Origin: Bombyx mori
Lineage: Eukaryota; Arthropoda; Insecta; Lepidoptera; Bombycidae
Length of the DNA stretch: 64,000 nt
Reading direction: 5' to 3'
Assembly (NCBI RefSeq): GCF_030269925.1
Contig: NC_085121.1
Coordinates: 8,697,501-8,761,500, forward strand
The notes beneath the pieces are model-generated. The model was not told where the DNA came from, searched no databases, and saw only the letters and a list, made by a program, of their open reading frames with translations. The position numbers and the translations under genes are program-made. Below are positions 19,901-31,400 of this stretch, piece after piece. Position 1 is the stretch's first letter, and each line of letters starts with the position of its first letter.

Positions 19901-22900
19901 TCAACAGTGTCCCACAATTCAGACTACAGGCAGATTTAAAAAAAATCAATTCAAATATATTTTATTGTACTGATGTTCAAGGTAAGAAGATGTAAGAAAA
20001 TATTTCAGTGGTTAATCATTGGATAGTTGCAGGGCACTTGCTGATTTTCATTAGTCATTACATTAGCTCATAAAATAATTCTTCTTCTTTTTCTCCACCA
20101 CCTTACCCCATAGGTGGGGTCGGCACAGCAAATTTTTTTCTTCCATTCTCTTCTATCAGCCGTCATCTCAACACTCACTCCTCTCTCTCTCTCATATCGT
20201 CATTCACACACTCCATCCATGTCTTCTTCGGTCGACCTCTTCCCCTTCTACCTTGCACTACCATTTCCATACATCTCCTAGTCACATGCATCTTCTCTCT
20301 ACGCATCACATGTCCATACCACGCTAACCGTCCGCTCCATAATTTGTTGTTTACCGGAGCCACTTTCACACTTCCTCTGATATACTCATTCTTTATCTTA
20401 TCCATTCTTGTCACTCCACACATCCATCTCAACATTCGCATCTCTGCCGCATGCACTCCTCTTTCATAGCTCATAAAATAATTAAGAACATGAAAAGCTA
20501 TGTATGCATCTTTGTATTACAGTACAAATAGTACAATTGACAGGTACTGATTTTCCAGCCCAGATGCATTATATTTATACAATGAAAATTCAGATAGCCC
20601 ATTTATGTGATTTGGGTTTTCAGCTATCCAATTTAAAATAGTATGTAAAATCCTTTTTTTTGTTTGTTTTAGATTCAATTACGATAAAAACAACCAAAGG
20701 GGTCGGTCGCTATGCTCAATACAGTTGAATTCCTTCATGTTTGCTGCAATAAATACCGAAGTTTGCATGAGAAGGTAAAATTAATTTCAATTATAAAATT
20801 ATTAAATATTTATTAAAATACACATATAATAAAAAAAAAATTGCGTCACTACATTGTGGAGCGTAATTACCGCACACACCACCATCCTACCTAAGCTGCC
20901 GCAAAGTAGCTCTGCGTGCCGGTCTGAAGGTCAACAGTCGTTGTACAATACAATTGAGACATCGACCTCGACTGACGGGGTGGACGGCGGTATTAACTTT
21001 AATATCTCTGGGCTCTGGTGTAAGCACCCATCTATACATATAAATAAAATTGGAGTGTCTGTTTGTAATATGTATTGAAATAACCGGTTTTTACTATATG
21101 CATATGAATATATATACGGTACATACACCAAAATAACATATTTTTACAATTTTTGTATGTCTGTCTGTCTGTTTGTTCCGGCTAATCTCTGAAACGGCTG
21201 GACCGATTTTGACGAGACTCACTGCTAAGTAACTGATGATATAAGGAGAGGCTACTTTTCTTTTAGACTAGCTTCGCCCCGCGGCGTCACCTGCGGTACG
21301 ACAATAACCGCGAGACTCAGCTATCAATAATAAAATTTAATATTTCCGAAGCGAAGCGAGGGCGGGTCGCTAGTATGTAATAAATAAACTATAGTTTGGA
21401 CAGATGCTCATGGTGTCGGTATGTTCCAGGTCAGCTACCTCAACGATAGTAACAACAACGAAAGTGTGCGATCCGCTTGGCGATCAAAACGTTTATTATT
21501 CCCTTTTCCCTAGAGTAAGTTCTTTTTTATATACATTGTACAATTGTGTTGTTGTTATGTTTTAAATTTTTCTTTAATTTTTAGACGAAAGAATCTAAGA
21601 AGCAGTCCATCACGTTGGTGACTGCAAGGATCGATTCAGCTTCTTTATTTGATGGTATATTTTTTCTTGTATATGCAAACTTTATCGCTGTGGTAACGGC
21701 TAAGTTATGTGCAATACAGTTATTGAAACGACTCGCACGCCACCTTTTCGGTACGGCAATGTCTCGAAAACTCGCAACGCAAGTCAAGACAATCATTTAA
21801 CAATATATTAAGTTTAATATGTTGTTTTTCTAGATCATTTGTTTATTTTTAATGTACATATTAATTAAACATGCAGGCTATCGCTTTACGTTAATCATAT
21901 TTGATACATACTAATTTAATTAAAATTCAATAATATATGTATTTATAGAGTACCAGTCTCGAAGTTGTTTCCGTTTGATGCTGCACAGATAGGCTTTTGA
22001 GAGCTATAAACTTTATTGGTCTAGATAGACGAATTTATCAAAGCCCCCCCATAGACATTAAACTGTAATCTAGCCACCCACTTTGAGGTGTGAGGTCAAA
22101 TTTTATTGACTTTTTTGCTCACCTGTGGTAACCGCGAGGGGTTATTATACCAACTTCACCAAGCGTGTAGGTAAGCTCACGGGACTCAGCCTTGTGAATT
22201 TGCTAAGACTAGCCCTAGTAAGGGCAGTGCTTCGTTGAATCTACCACCGGATCTGAATCGCGACCCACTGAGAATATCCGGCGAGAAACTCGGTGGGCTG
22301 TGTCTATGCGTTGATTTACTCGCCGTACGGCAACCGGCGCTTGGGATGCCTAAAAGCACCGATAGTGGGAGGATCCGGAATTACTTAGTACCGTTGGCAG
22401 AAAAAAGGCAGTTTTATATTATTGCGAGATGTTTTTTTCTTCACAGTAGAAGTCGTTTTTGAGTGTTAAACCTCAAACTAACCTTTCATTTCGTAGGGGT
22501 GTCTCCGGGTGCTGCTAGTTCTGTCGTCGGCCTAGTCACGCTGATATCAGCAGCCGCCGCATTAGCTCAGCTGATTCCAGTTTCTAAATCGAATCTATAC
22601 GGTGAGTTAATTCGTATATTTTTAAACTATACCATTACACAGTATCAGGAATACTATTAATAATGTAGGTTTTTATGTATCGTAAAAAACAAAACTGTTA
22701 TTATCGGAAATGACGCAGCCGTCAACAGTTTAATGCCTGAATGAGAATGTCAATATCTCAATACTCAATATACTTAGGTTTTATGTGTTGTACGAAGTTT
22801 TATTTTACTGGTAGTAGTGCTTCTTGTGATTTCGCACGGGATGGTACTACCACCTTGCATATTTCTCTCGAAATTGAAACTTAAACCTCATGTGGGTTTT

Positions 22901-25900
22901 GGTATCCACATATCAATATCAATGAGTTCCAGTAACCACTCAACATCGGGTGGACTGTGAGCTCTTCCACCCATCGAACCATTAAAAAAGACATTATACG
23001 GAATGACCAAACAACAATCAGTTACTAAGCAGAGCGAGATAAATGCCGATTTGAAACGTTAATACATATTTCTTAAATTCGCAATGTAAAACTTCCTTAG
23101 CTTCTAGGGTTCACACGAGGTCAATGACCTCGCGAGTTAACTGTTTTTTTCTGAAATAAATAAGCGAGCAAAACAAAACAGGATTTTTTTTTTAACCCTA
23201 CTTTATTTGTGAGGACACCTCCAACACACCTTGTACTAATAATGTAATTAATTGAAATGCTAGAATTGATTTTTTTATTGTTTTATTATTTAAGCAGAGA
23301 CGAATATATTATGGACGTTATTCAACGGGGAAGCATTTGATTATATTGGTTCACAGCGAGTTGCCTACGACATAAAGCGCGGGGTGTGGCCGCCGAATGC
23401 ACCGCTGGCACCGACCGATGTAAAACTACACGTTGAAATCGGCCAGATCGGTGGATCCTTATCAGATTATGTGAACGAAAATACATGGCCCTTGAACGCT
23501 TTTGTACCTACCCTCGCGCCATCAACAATAAATGACGGTGATAATGATGTAAGTCGACTTTCTTAAATTCATTAATGCGGTGTTAACATTTACTTGACAT
23601 AGTTAATACGGAAATTGGTTTTAAACTTTAGCGGCTTTATACATCATAAAAACTAGCCGTGGTCACCGGAACAGCGCAAAGATTTAAGGAACTTATTAAA
23701 TGTTTAAAAGAAACGTGGTAAGAACGCATTAAATAATAGTGTTTATAATGACAAATTAAACAGTGCCACGGTTCGCTATTATCAAATATTATAATATGAA
23801 ATATGCTCATTGTTGAAACATTGTATACACTACACAATATCGTACACCTACATAAATATATTATCGAACTTATATGTTGCCAAACCCTTTGAAAATTGTA
23901 ATCTTCAATAAAAAATTTACTGTTTGACTACGTCTTTACATCGTTCACGTTATTTGTCAACTTATTTGTGAGTATAAGGATATGTATATAAGAACATTAA
24001 TCGCGATTCGAATTATGGAGGACTCTTCAATTCGTTATTTAATCGTAAATGACAATAATTTAAATTATTTTCACACGAGATTTAAATTAAAAATAGGCGT
24101 GTATGTGTGTGTATTTTTGCAGATACAAATCTTCCTGAAACAATTGTCGAATGCATATAACATGACAATACCCGGAATCTTTAATGGCTCTCTGCCACCG
24201 TCATCTATACATTCATTCAGAAGAATATTATCCAATGTGACAGAGAGCGGTGAAATGCTTGAAATGTTATTAGTTGATCACAAAGAGACCTTCACGAATG
24301 TTTTCTACAACTCTGCTTTGGACGACAGTGACAAAATCGCTTATGTCTATAAAAACATCAGTATGATCAACAATGTTACATGTAAGAAAAGCTATATATT
24401 TTTTAAATTAAAACCTATGTTTCAAATTTATGTTTTTTTTAGTCAAAATGTTTTAATGGCTAGAAATGTAGTATGTTGTAATAATGATTTTCTTGTTCCT
24501 AGTTATATCCACAGCTGAACTCATAGCAGATGGTTTGATGAAAGAAACTGACACTCAAGTAAAGATATCTCGGTTGGCGACGGCTTTAGCTCATGCACTA
24601 TATCAAAGAGTTGTCGGTGAGGCGTACACTGGTAATATTACAGTGTCCGCACATTTGGTGAGTTTGCCTTTCTTTAAGCCTTAGCTGTTTACTTGTAGAT
24701 CCCTTTTTGGAGAGATATGTAGACTTCTCATAAAAAAGTTTATTATCATATAACAATCCACTTTATTAAATTTATTGCTGTGACTTTATCAACTCTAGTA
24801 TACCGATTTTATATCTTTGTTTTTGATTCCATAGATTCCATTAGTTAATTTACTCATAGATTAGTATTGAGAATACTATCGAAGGTAACTAACTGTTTAG
24901 GTTGAACACAGATTATTAAAAAAATAGACAGATAATACAAAATGTTCCATATAATATGTCAGTTAGATATAAACATTGACTTCAAATTACCATTATTTTT
25001 TCTTTTTTTTGCAGATCTGACTTAGCAAATTGATCCGTTAGATTTTAATAAAGCTTTATTGTGTTTAAAAGCTAATGATCATACATTATTTGTCAACGAT
25101 AAACAGGTAGATGAAATGCTGTACTGTTTCCTGAAGAACGAGACGTGCAAGTTGTTATCGGCTGCGGAGTTTGGCGGCAACGAGGGGCCGCGGGAGGGTG
25201 CAGGGCCGGCGCCGCTGTACGTGGGCGTGACCTCCTGGAACACGGTGGCGCCCGTGTTCGCCGGACACCTGCTGGCCTTGCTTACCGGCACGCAACTCTC
25301 GCTCAACAAATCACAGTGCGAAACGAAACCAGAATCGGTTAGTGAACCTGGCTTTGCATTTATTTTCGTCGGGCCCAGCTAAAAGAACTTCCGTTGTTTT
25401 TTTTTATTTAGTGATTGAGGTTACCCTAGTTAGAGTATTGTTACGCGCTGGGGTTTGGAATAAATAAAATTCTACCGAAGTATAAATTACAACTGTATTA
25501 GCACTTAGAACACTTTAAAATTCTTAATTCACTTCTTCCGCTTCGCTTCATGTGATTCGCTGTTTCGCTTCGAGTAGATCCAATTACTAACTGACTGCGT
25601 GCCATCTCTGCAACGCTTTTATAGTCAATACGACATCCTTAGATTTATCGAGTACATTCTGGGCAAGTCGAGTAGCTTCGATGTGTGTTTCGGCTAATAG
25701 ATGGCGGTGTACTTCTTGATTTTACTAGTGCCTTCGATATTCCTTCGGTTATTCGGCGATAGATGGCGTTACTCTTGCCGGCGTAACAGTATTGTTGGAA
25801 TTTATACCAATAAGGAAGAAACAGAACTTCTAAGCCATGGTCATGACATTATTTTCGTGTTTACATTTCTTTTTTAGGGATATACAAGGCTCTGGTTAAA

Positions 25901-26387
25901 AGGATGGAATCACAATGGCGTTTGCATCGAGACCACAATGAACTTTAGTCAAGCACTCAGTCCAGCTTTTATAATATCAGGTAAATGAGTTTTTTTAGTA
26001 GTAATATTTATTAACTATTAAAGACGAAATGTAGCCATTTTGTCAACGTTGACGTTGGGTAAGCAACTAGATTAATAACTCTGTGTGATGGCTTAATGTT
26101 TTGAAATATCTCACAAAAACCGGAATCTAAAATTGTTTTTTAAAATTGCAGATTATGATTTTAAATCGGGTACGTATTCTACGTGGACCGAGTCAGTTTG
26201 GCAAACAATGTGGGCCCGAGTGTTCGTGTCGGCGAGCGGCGGCAGCGCGTGCGTGGCGGCCGCGACCGGTGCCGTGTCAACCCTTATTGCGGCCCTGCTC
26301 ACGTTTTGGCTACGCAGACACTCATCACTCATATTTGTCGATCCGCCGTCAGCAACCATCGTTGTTGACGATGCTGCTTCCGGGTAA
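16956..26387 (+). CDS. Ncstn: nicastrin, gamma-secretase subunit (14 exons)
   Basis: Type I membrane glycoprotein of gamma-secretase, which gates substrates such as Notch for presenilin. Exons: 16956-17010, 17509-17610, 18505-18697, 19411-19614, 20673-20774, 21430-21514, 21585-21654, 22497-22601, 23298-23548, 24123-24381, 24503-24657, 25107-25337, 25878-25980 and 26152-26387. They sum to 2151 nt (716 residues; human 709), with all phases consistent and all introns GT-AG. Residues 1-18 form a hydrophobic signal peptide. CFRRLNGTHQTGC matches the family's N-terminal Cys block, and GEAFDYIGSQR (316-326) is the hallmark DYIGS motif. STWTESVW precedes a transmembrane helix (about 672-692) and a short cytosolic tail. 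Many N-X-S/T sites are present. Introns carry Bm1, RTE, Helitron-like and LTR debris, but no exon is damaged. Confidence 0.95.
18905..18975 (+). repeat. decayed Bm1 SINE fragment
   Basis: TGGTAGTAAGGTGTATTGTA and CACATGGGTAGG...TATTTCTGCT follow the middle part of Bm1 with many substitutions. Located in nicastrin intron 3. Confidence 0.55.
20085..20475 (-). pseudogene. 3' fragment of an RTE-type LINE reverse transcriptase ORF
   Basis: On the minus strand, 20474-20175 encodes about 99 residues with MRMLRWMCGVTRMDKIKNEY, LAWYGHVMRR and GRGRPKKTWMECVNDDM. This is the well-known C-terminal end of RTE-clade retrotransposon polyproteins. The fragment is 5'-truncated and sits antisense in nicastrin intron 4, so it is not a host gene. 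Confidence 0.85.
20865..21030 (+). repeat. strongly diverged Bm1 SINE
   Basis: The order of blocks (CACCACCATCCTACC, GGTCTGAAGG, TTGAGAC, GGGCTCTGGTGTAAGCACCC) follows Bm1. It is interrupted or ended by the Helitron-like element that begins at 21031. Confidence 0.5.
21031..21373 (+). mobile_element. Helitron-like non-autonomous element
   Basis: Begins TCTATACATA and ends GGGCGGGTCGCTAG. It lies exactly between an A (21030) and a T (21374), the Helitron insertion rule (A|TC...CTAG|T). The body contains the widespread moth word GGCTGGACCGATTTTGACGA. No Rep/helicase frame is present. Located in nicastrin intron 5. Confidence 0.75.
22135..22390 (-). mobile_element. 5'-truncated LINE 3' end (family A, possibly BMC1)
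   Basis: Carries the family A words AGTGCTTCG..GAATCTACCACC and GCGACCCACTGAGAA in antisense orientation. Located in nicastrin intron 7. The BMC1 name is a guess based on abundance in Bombyx; what is seen is a dispersed, 3'-anchored, 5'-truncated family. Confidence 0.65.
22800..22990 (+). repeat. diverged Bm1 SINE
   Basis: TTCTTGTGATTTCGCACGGG, GTTCCAGTAACCACTCAACA and GGGTGGACTGTGAGCTCTTC, followed by an A-run, follow the Bm1 3' half. Located in nicastrin intron 8. Confidence 0.7.
23117..23131. promoter_or_regulatory. perfect IR1 nuclear-receptor palindrome (EcR/USP-type site)
   Basis: GAGGTCAATGACCTC is a perfect inverted repeat of AGGTCA with one spacer base. This is the idealised binding site of the ecdysone receptor EcR/USP heterodimer and some related receptors. 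It lies in nicastrin intron 8, about 170 bp before exon 9. Function is inferred only from the motif. Confidence 0.5.
25439..25788 (+). mobile_element. solo LTR of an LTR retrotransposon
   Basis: A 350-bp unit beginning TGTTACGC and ending GCGTAACA, with the canonical TG...CA ends forming an 8-bp inverted repeat. It is flanked by the 4-bp duplication GTAT (25435-25438 and 25789-25792). An AATAAA lies near the left end. There is no internal retroviral-type coding region, so it is a recombination remnant. Orientation is assigned tentatively. Located in nicastrin intron 12. Confidence 0.8.
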
Positions 26388-26476
26388 CTATTACGAAATA
26401 TTATTTTAGTAAAATAGACATTGTATTGTCTTATTGATATTAAATATTGCACATTTTTACTGAACATATCAGTGAA

Positions 26477-26482
26477 AATAAA
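26477..26482 (+). terminator. candidate polyadenylation signal of nicastrin
   Basis: AATAAA 90 bp after the stop codon. Confidence 0.5.
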
Positions 26483-28400
26483 AAATATATCTGTTAATAA
26501 TTAGTAACTATCATCTATTTTTTCTTTCTTTATAAATATAGACGGACGGACAAACAAGACGAGTAGACATATCAATAAGTTGTTTCCGGGGCTCATAGAA
26601 ATACAGTAGTCTTTGTCCCCATATCTTAAGTTCGGTGACGGCAATCAATTAGTAACATTGTCCAAGTTAAACGTTTACCAGAGACCGCAGACATCACAAG
26701 CCACCGCCATATATTTTCGAGCACATCTGTGACATCGTTACATAAAAATTATGTTTTTTGTTAAAAAAAAATGTCCATGAAATATGAATGATTATGGTTT
26801 GCTTATAAATTAATTATCTAAACTAAAAATCTAAAATAACATTATCTATAAATAACAACAAATTAATATAACACTTGTATTGCTTTTTCTTTTTTTCAGA
26901 ATTTTACGTTCTGTGAACTGTTAGAGAGTGTGACAGCAGTCAAGAAATATTATTTGGCTGTGATTTATTTCACAACATTTGCCACATTCCATCCGCTTAA
27001 TTTAATAAATGGAAAACAAAATTTTATTAACAATAACTTATGACTTTATAAGTACAGGTAATTAAATCTAAATATAGTATTTAAATTGAAATATAAATAA
27101 TAAAACCTTTTATTTTCTTTTCTTTTCATTAATATTAATTTTCCTTTTCACTAACATGACCACCAAGGAGGTTTTCCAAGATTCACGCAAATCTACTTTA
27201 GTAAGATGAAGTAAATCCTTATCCCTATTATACTGGACTGCATATTTAGCACAACATCGACATGATTAATCTCGTGTATAGTTGTCCGTGCAGTTTGGGC
27301 CATAAATAATCGCAGCGGTGAAGCAAGTATTTCGCTCTCTCTTCCACTCACGGGCCTTATTGACGAGCATAGTGATGCGCATTATTGTTGTCGATAAGCG
27401 TTATCGATAGTGTATTTAGTTTTGTCATTTTGTGGGTTCGTGATAAAAATGAAAAAAAATCACTAATCTAACCCTTATACCACATATCGCCGCAGTGAGT
27501 TAACAAGAACAGCAGAAATTAACACTTTGTAACTTGTCGAGATCTATTTTCATTTCATAGAAAAAGTTTAAAACATTGTTAATAACAATACGTGCTTGTG
27601 CTGGTATATTTTTGCCAACAAACAAAGTGTTACTTTAAATAAATTCTACCGTTTTGCTACAAAACAAAGGAGTATGTAGCCATTGTGTCACTAAAGAAAT
27701 TCAGGGAGCGAATGCACAAAAACACATTTCTCTTCGACATATGTACTATAATTTGCAGGTAGGTACATCAAATGACTCTTAACAATGTCTCACCACCCCT
27801 ATGGGCAAAAAAACGAAAGGCCAAAATAAATTTTGCAAAAAAAACCTCTGCGTACAATTTGGGTATTTACGTCTTCCTAAAAACAAGAAGATACATTAAT
27901 ATTGTTATAAACAGAATGGGAAAATTTTTGAAACAAAATATCCTGTTTTGGTGTATACATTGATTTAAAGGGAAAAAAAAACAAATTAACGTTGTAATGT
28001 CTATGGTTGTAGCAGTTCTAGAAAGATGCTAATACAAAAAAAATCGGGTTTTTTGATTCAAGCTTCATGAAGTAATTCAGAAAATCCAGTATAAAGGCAT
28101 GTGTACAAGATATATGTAAAATCAAGCATCTTTGATCACAGAGCTCTGTCGCTAAACGTAAATGACGTTATAATTGGCTCCTCAAATAAAATTGCTTTGA
28201 CTCTGTGAAACTTCTGAGATTGACTCTACCGATCAGAGCGCTCATGTCCATCAGAATTCATTGGACAATTTATTTAACAGTACATTGTGTGTACCTACCA
28301 TTTGGGGAAATTTTACTATGGCGAGGTCTTATTTATTTGATCTATACTCATTGACATTGACGGAACGATGACAGTATGACAGTTTTCTACTTTTTTCAAC
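26483..28400. other. intergenic spacer before the dipeptidase gene
   Basis: About 1.9 kb with no recognised coding exon. 27391-27409 contains a palindromic pair of CGATA words including TATCGATA. 28250-28400 is presumably the dipeptidase 5' flank, but no clear TATA box was identified. Confidence 0.5.
27402..27409. promoter_or_regulatory. TATCGATA motif (DREF/BEAF-type) within a palindrome
   Basis: TATCGATA is the DRE sequence known from Drosophila housekeeping promoters. It is paired with an inverted TCGATAA 11 bp upstream. It lies about 1 kb upstream of the dipeptidase start. Use in moths is not shown by the sequence. Confidence 0.3.
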
Positions 28401-31400
28401 ATGACTTCGCTTACACTTATAAACCGGGCAACTTGCATATTTAACACATTAATAAAATTGCCGGCAACGAAACAGCTTGTACCATTTTTTCCTGCTTATC
28501 ATCAACATTATTCAGTGAGTTCCAAACAAGTTTCTGCAAAAATGGCAACGGAAAAAACATTGCCTGAAATTTTTAAATACGTAGATCAGAATAAAGATTC
28601 TTATAAGCAATTATTAAAAGAAGCAGTAGCCATTCCATCCGTTTCATGTGATGTGAAATATCGTGCGGATTGCATCCGTATGGTTCACTGGATGCAAGAC
28701 AAATTGAAGGAAGTCGGAGCCACTACAGAGTTAAGGGATGTTGGCTTTCAAACAATAGATGGCAAAGACGTTCAACTGCCGCCAGTTTTAGTAGGCGTAT
28801 TGGGTAATGTAAGTATCGATACTAAAACTAGTTTGTGAAAAATAATTGGTAGTACGATTGTGTTTGTGATGTATTATGATTGTGCTCAGCATACCATACC
28901 ACTGTCTCTCTTTTTTACTTTTGAGATCGTATATATATATATTTTTAATATCTTTGTTGGTAGACGATATAGTTCACCTGATGTTAAGCATTTCCTGTGG
29001 TATCATGACTGTTAGTAATTCCAGGTTGAAATATTATGACTAGTTTATAGTGTTAGTAACTCAATTTTTACTTTTAATATCATCTACCATTGAATCTTGA
29101 CTACTGTCTATATCATTAATTGTATAAAAAACAGTTTTCTCTGCTCACAGTACCATATAAGAAAGGTGGTGGCGATCCTCCATAAATTATATTTGACACT
29201 AAAACTTTATTAGTTCTATAATAAATTTCATAATAGCAATATTCGACCAATTGTTTTCTCTTGAATTGAATATTTGTGGTTTTTTTCCTATTGTACTATT
29301 GTGATCATTTGAATATTTTGAAAAGTTTTTATTTAATAAATAGATGGTAAGAGTTGCTAATTCTTATTTTCTGTGCAAATTATTGCATATTATAAATTGT
29401 AGAATGAAAATCTCAAGTTTATAAAAATTACTAATTCCCTGATTTTGGCTTGGCTTGAATGGTATTAGTCTGCTAGGTCCACCAGTGAGCCGCGTGGGGC
29501 TTCACATGCTAAGTTCAAATTAGAAGAATAAAAAAGCACTCCCTAAACAGCCTGCAGTCCTTAAATTATATTTTAATGATTTGTTTATTCCATTCCATTT
29601 CAATTGTACTAAACGCATTATTGAAGTCTTCGTGGCCTAAAGGCTTCAAAGATACGGTACAATCGTATTAAGCGATGCATTAGTGTTTGAATCCTACAGG
29701 CAGCTACCAATTTTCCTAATGAAATACATACTGAACAATTATTATTGTTTACTGATAGACTTCCACGGTGAAGAAATAACATCATGTAGTAAAAATCAAA
29801 CCTGCAAAATTATAATTTGCGTAAATACTGGTGGTAGGACATCTTGAGTCTGGTGGTAGGTACCACCATCCTGCCTATTTATACCATGAAGCAGTAATGC
29901 GTTTTGGTTTGAAGGGTAGGGCAGCCATTGTACTGTTAAACAGAGACTTGGAACTTATGTCTCGAGGTAGGTGGCTAAGGGCTCCCGTAACCACTTAATA
30001 CCAGGTGGGCTGTGAGCTTGTCCACCCCTTAGACTTTTTTTTTTTTTAAATAATCATTTGATAAAATAATTTCCTTTTGATAGAGATGTTTACCAGTAAT
30101 TTAATATACATGAGTACTCATAAAAGATATAAATATAAGTGTCATTTATAAAGATTAAAGTGACAATGATAAGCCAATATTCAAGTTTAAAATTATCTCC
30201 ACTTAATACTGGATTAAATTCAAAGCAGTACTTGTTACTATCTGCTTAAAACAGCTTAAAATGTGAATGACAATCGATCAAAATAATATTAATTTAAATA
30301 AATATACAAACCAGTCTGTTCTTACTACTTTTTTACCTCCTAATACATGCTCATGATCTCTAATTTAGTGATTTTATTTGGTACATTTATTTTATAAAGA
30401 AAATTTATTTTATTAATATATTATGTAATAGTAAGTAATGTAATAAATCTATAATTATTGCAACAATGGTTAAAAAACTTATGTGTAATTCTGACAACTG
30501 TCTTCTGAGTCTACCGATAGTGTGCCGTGAGGAGTTCTTTACCTACACAGTATTTCTAAAGACAGTATTTCTAAAGTTGAAATGAGCTCTAAAAGCAGGT
30601 CTTAGTGGTAGGTAATGCCTTGCCGTTGATGATCAACACTTATCATTAGCTGGGCTGTATGCTTGTCTGCCGACAAAGGCAATAAAAAAAACCTGTGGTT
30701 ACAGATATTTTTAGTAATTATTGTTTGCACACTGTTCATTGTCTCCTTATCTATTTACATTTTAATTTGTTGTAACACAAATATGTTGCAATATAAATGT
30801 GGTTAAATGGGTAAAAAGAAATATTTGATATCAGAATCAGAATAATATTATTATTTTCTTGTTTGTTTAAAGGATCCAAAAAAAAATACAGTTTGTATCT
30901 ATGGTCATTTGGATGTACAACCTGCATTGAAATCTGATGGATGGGAGACTGAACCTTTTGAACTAGTTGAGCGCAATGAAAAATTATATGGAAGAGGTTC
31001 TACTGATGATAAAGGTCCTGTACTTGGTTGGCTGCATACCATCAATGCCTATAAGGGCACTGGTGCTGAGGTAATCGCATATAAAAACTTTTTTTTACTG
31101 CTTATAATGTTTTTAAAGAAATTTATTTTTTGTAATTAACCATTAAATCAATTTGCAACAAATTTTACAGCTGCCTGTCAATTTGAAGTTCATTTTCGAA
31201 TGTATGGAGGAATCTGGTTCCGAAGGGCTTGACAGCTTATTAATGGACAAATTGAAACCTGAGGGATTCTTTGATAGTGTAGACTATGTATGTATATCCG
31301 ATAACTATTGGTTGGGAACCACGAAGCCATGTATCACTTATGGTTTACGCGGAATCAGCTACTATTTCCTAGAAGTGGAATGTGCAAAAATGGATCTTCA

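Noticed and set aside
20175..20474. 99-residue minus-strand frame as a host gene
   Set aside because: It is the C-terminal end of an RTE-type LINE polyprotein lying antisense in a nicastrin intron.
23982..24518. 178-residue continuous frame as its own gene
   Set aside because: It is nicastrin exon 10 (24123-24381) read through both flanking introns.
25079..25342. extra frames over nicastrin exon 12 on both strands
   Set aside because: High GC content removes stops. Only the frame reading VDEMLYCFLKNETCK fits nicastrin and the splice phases.
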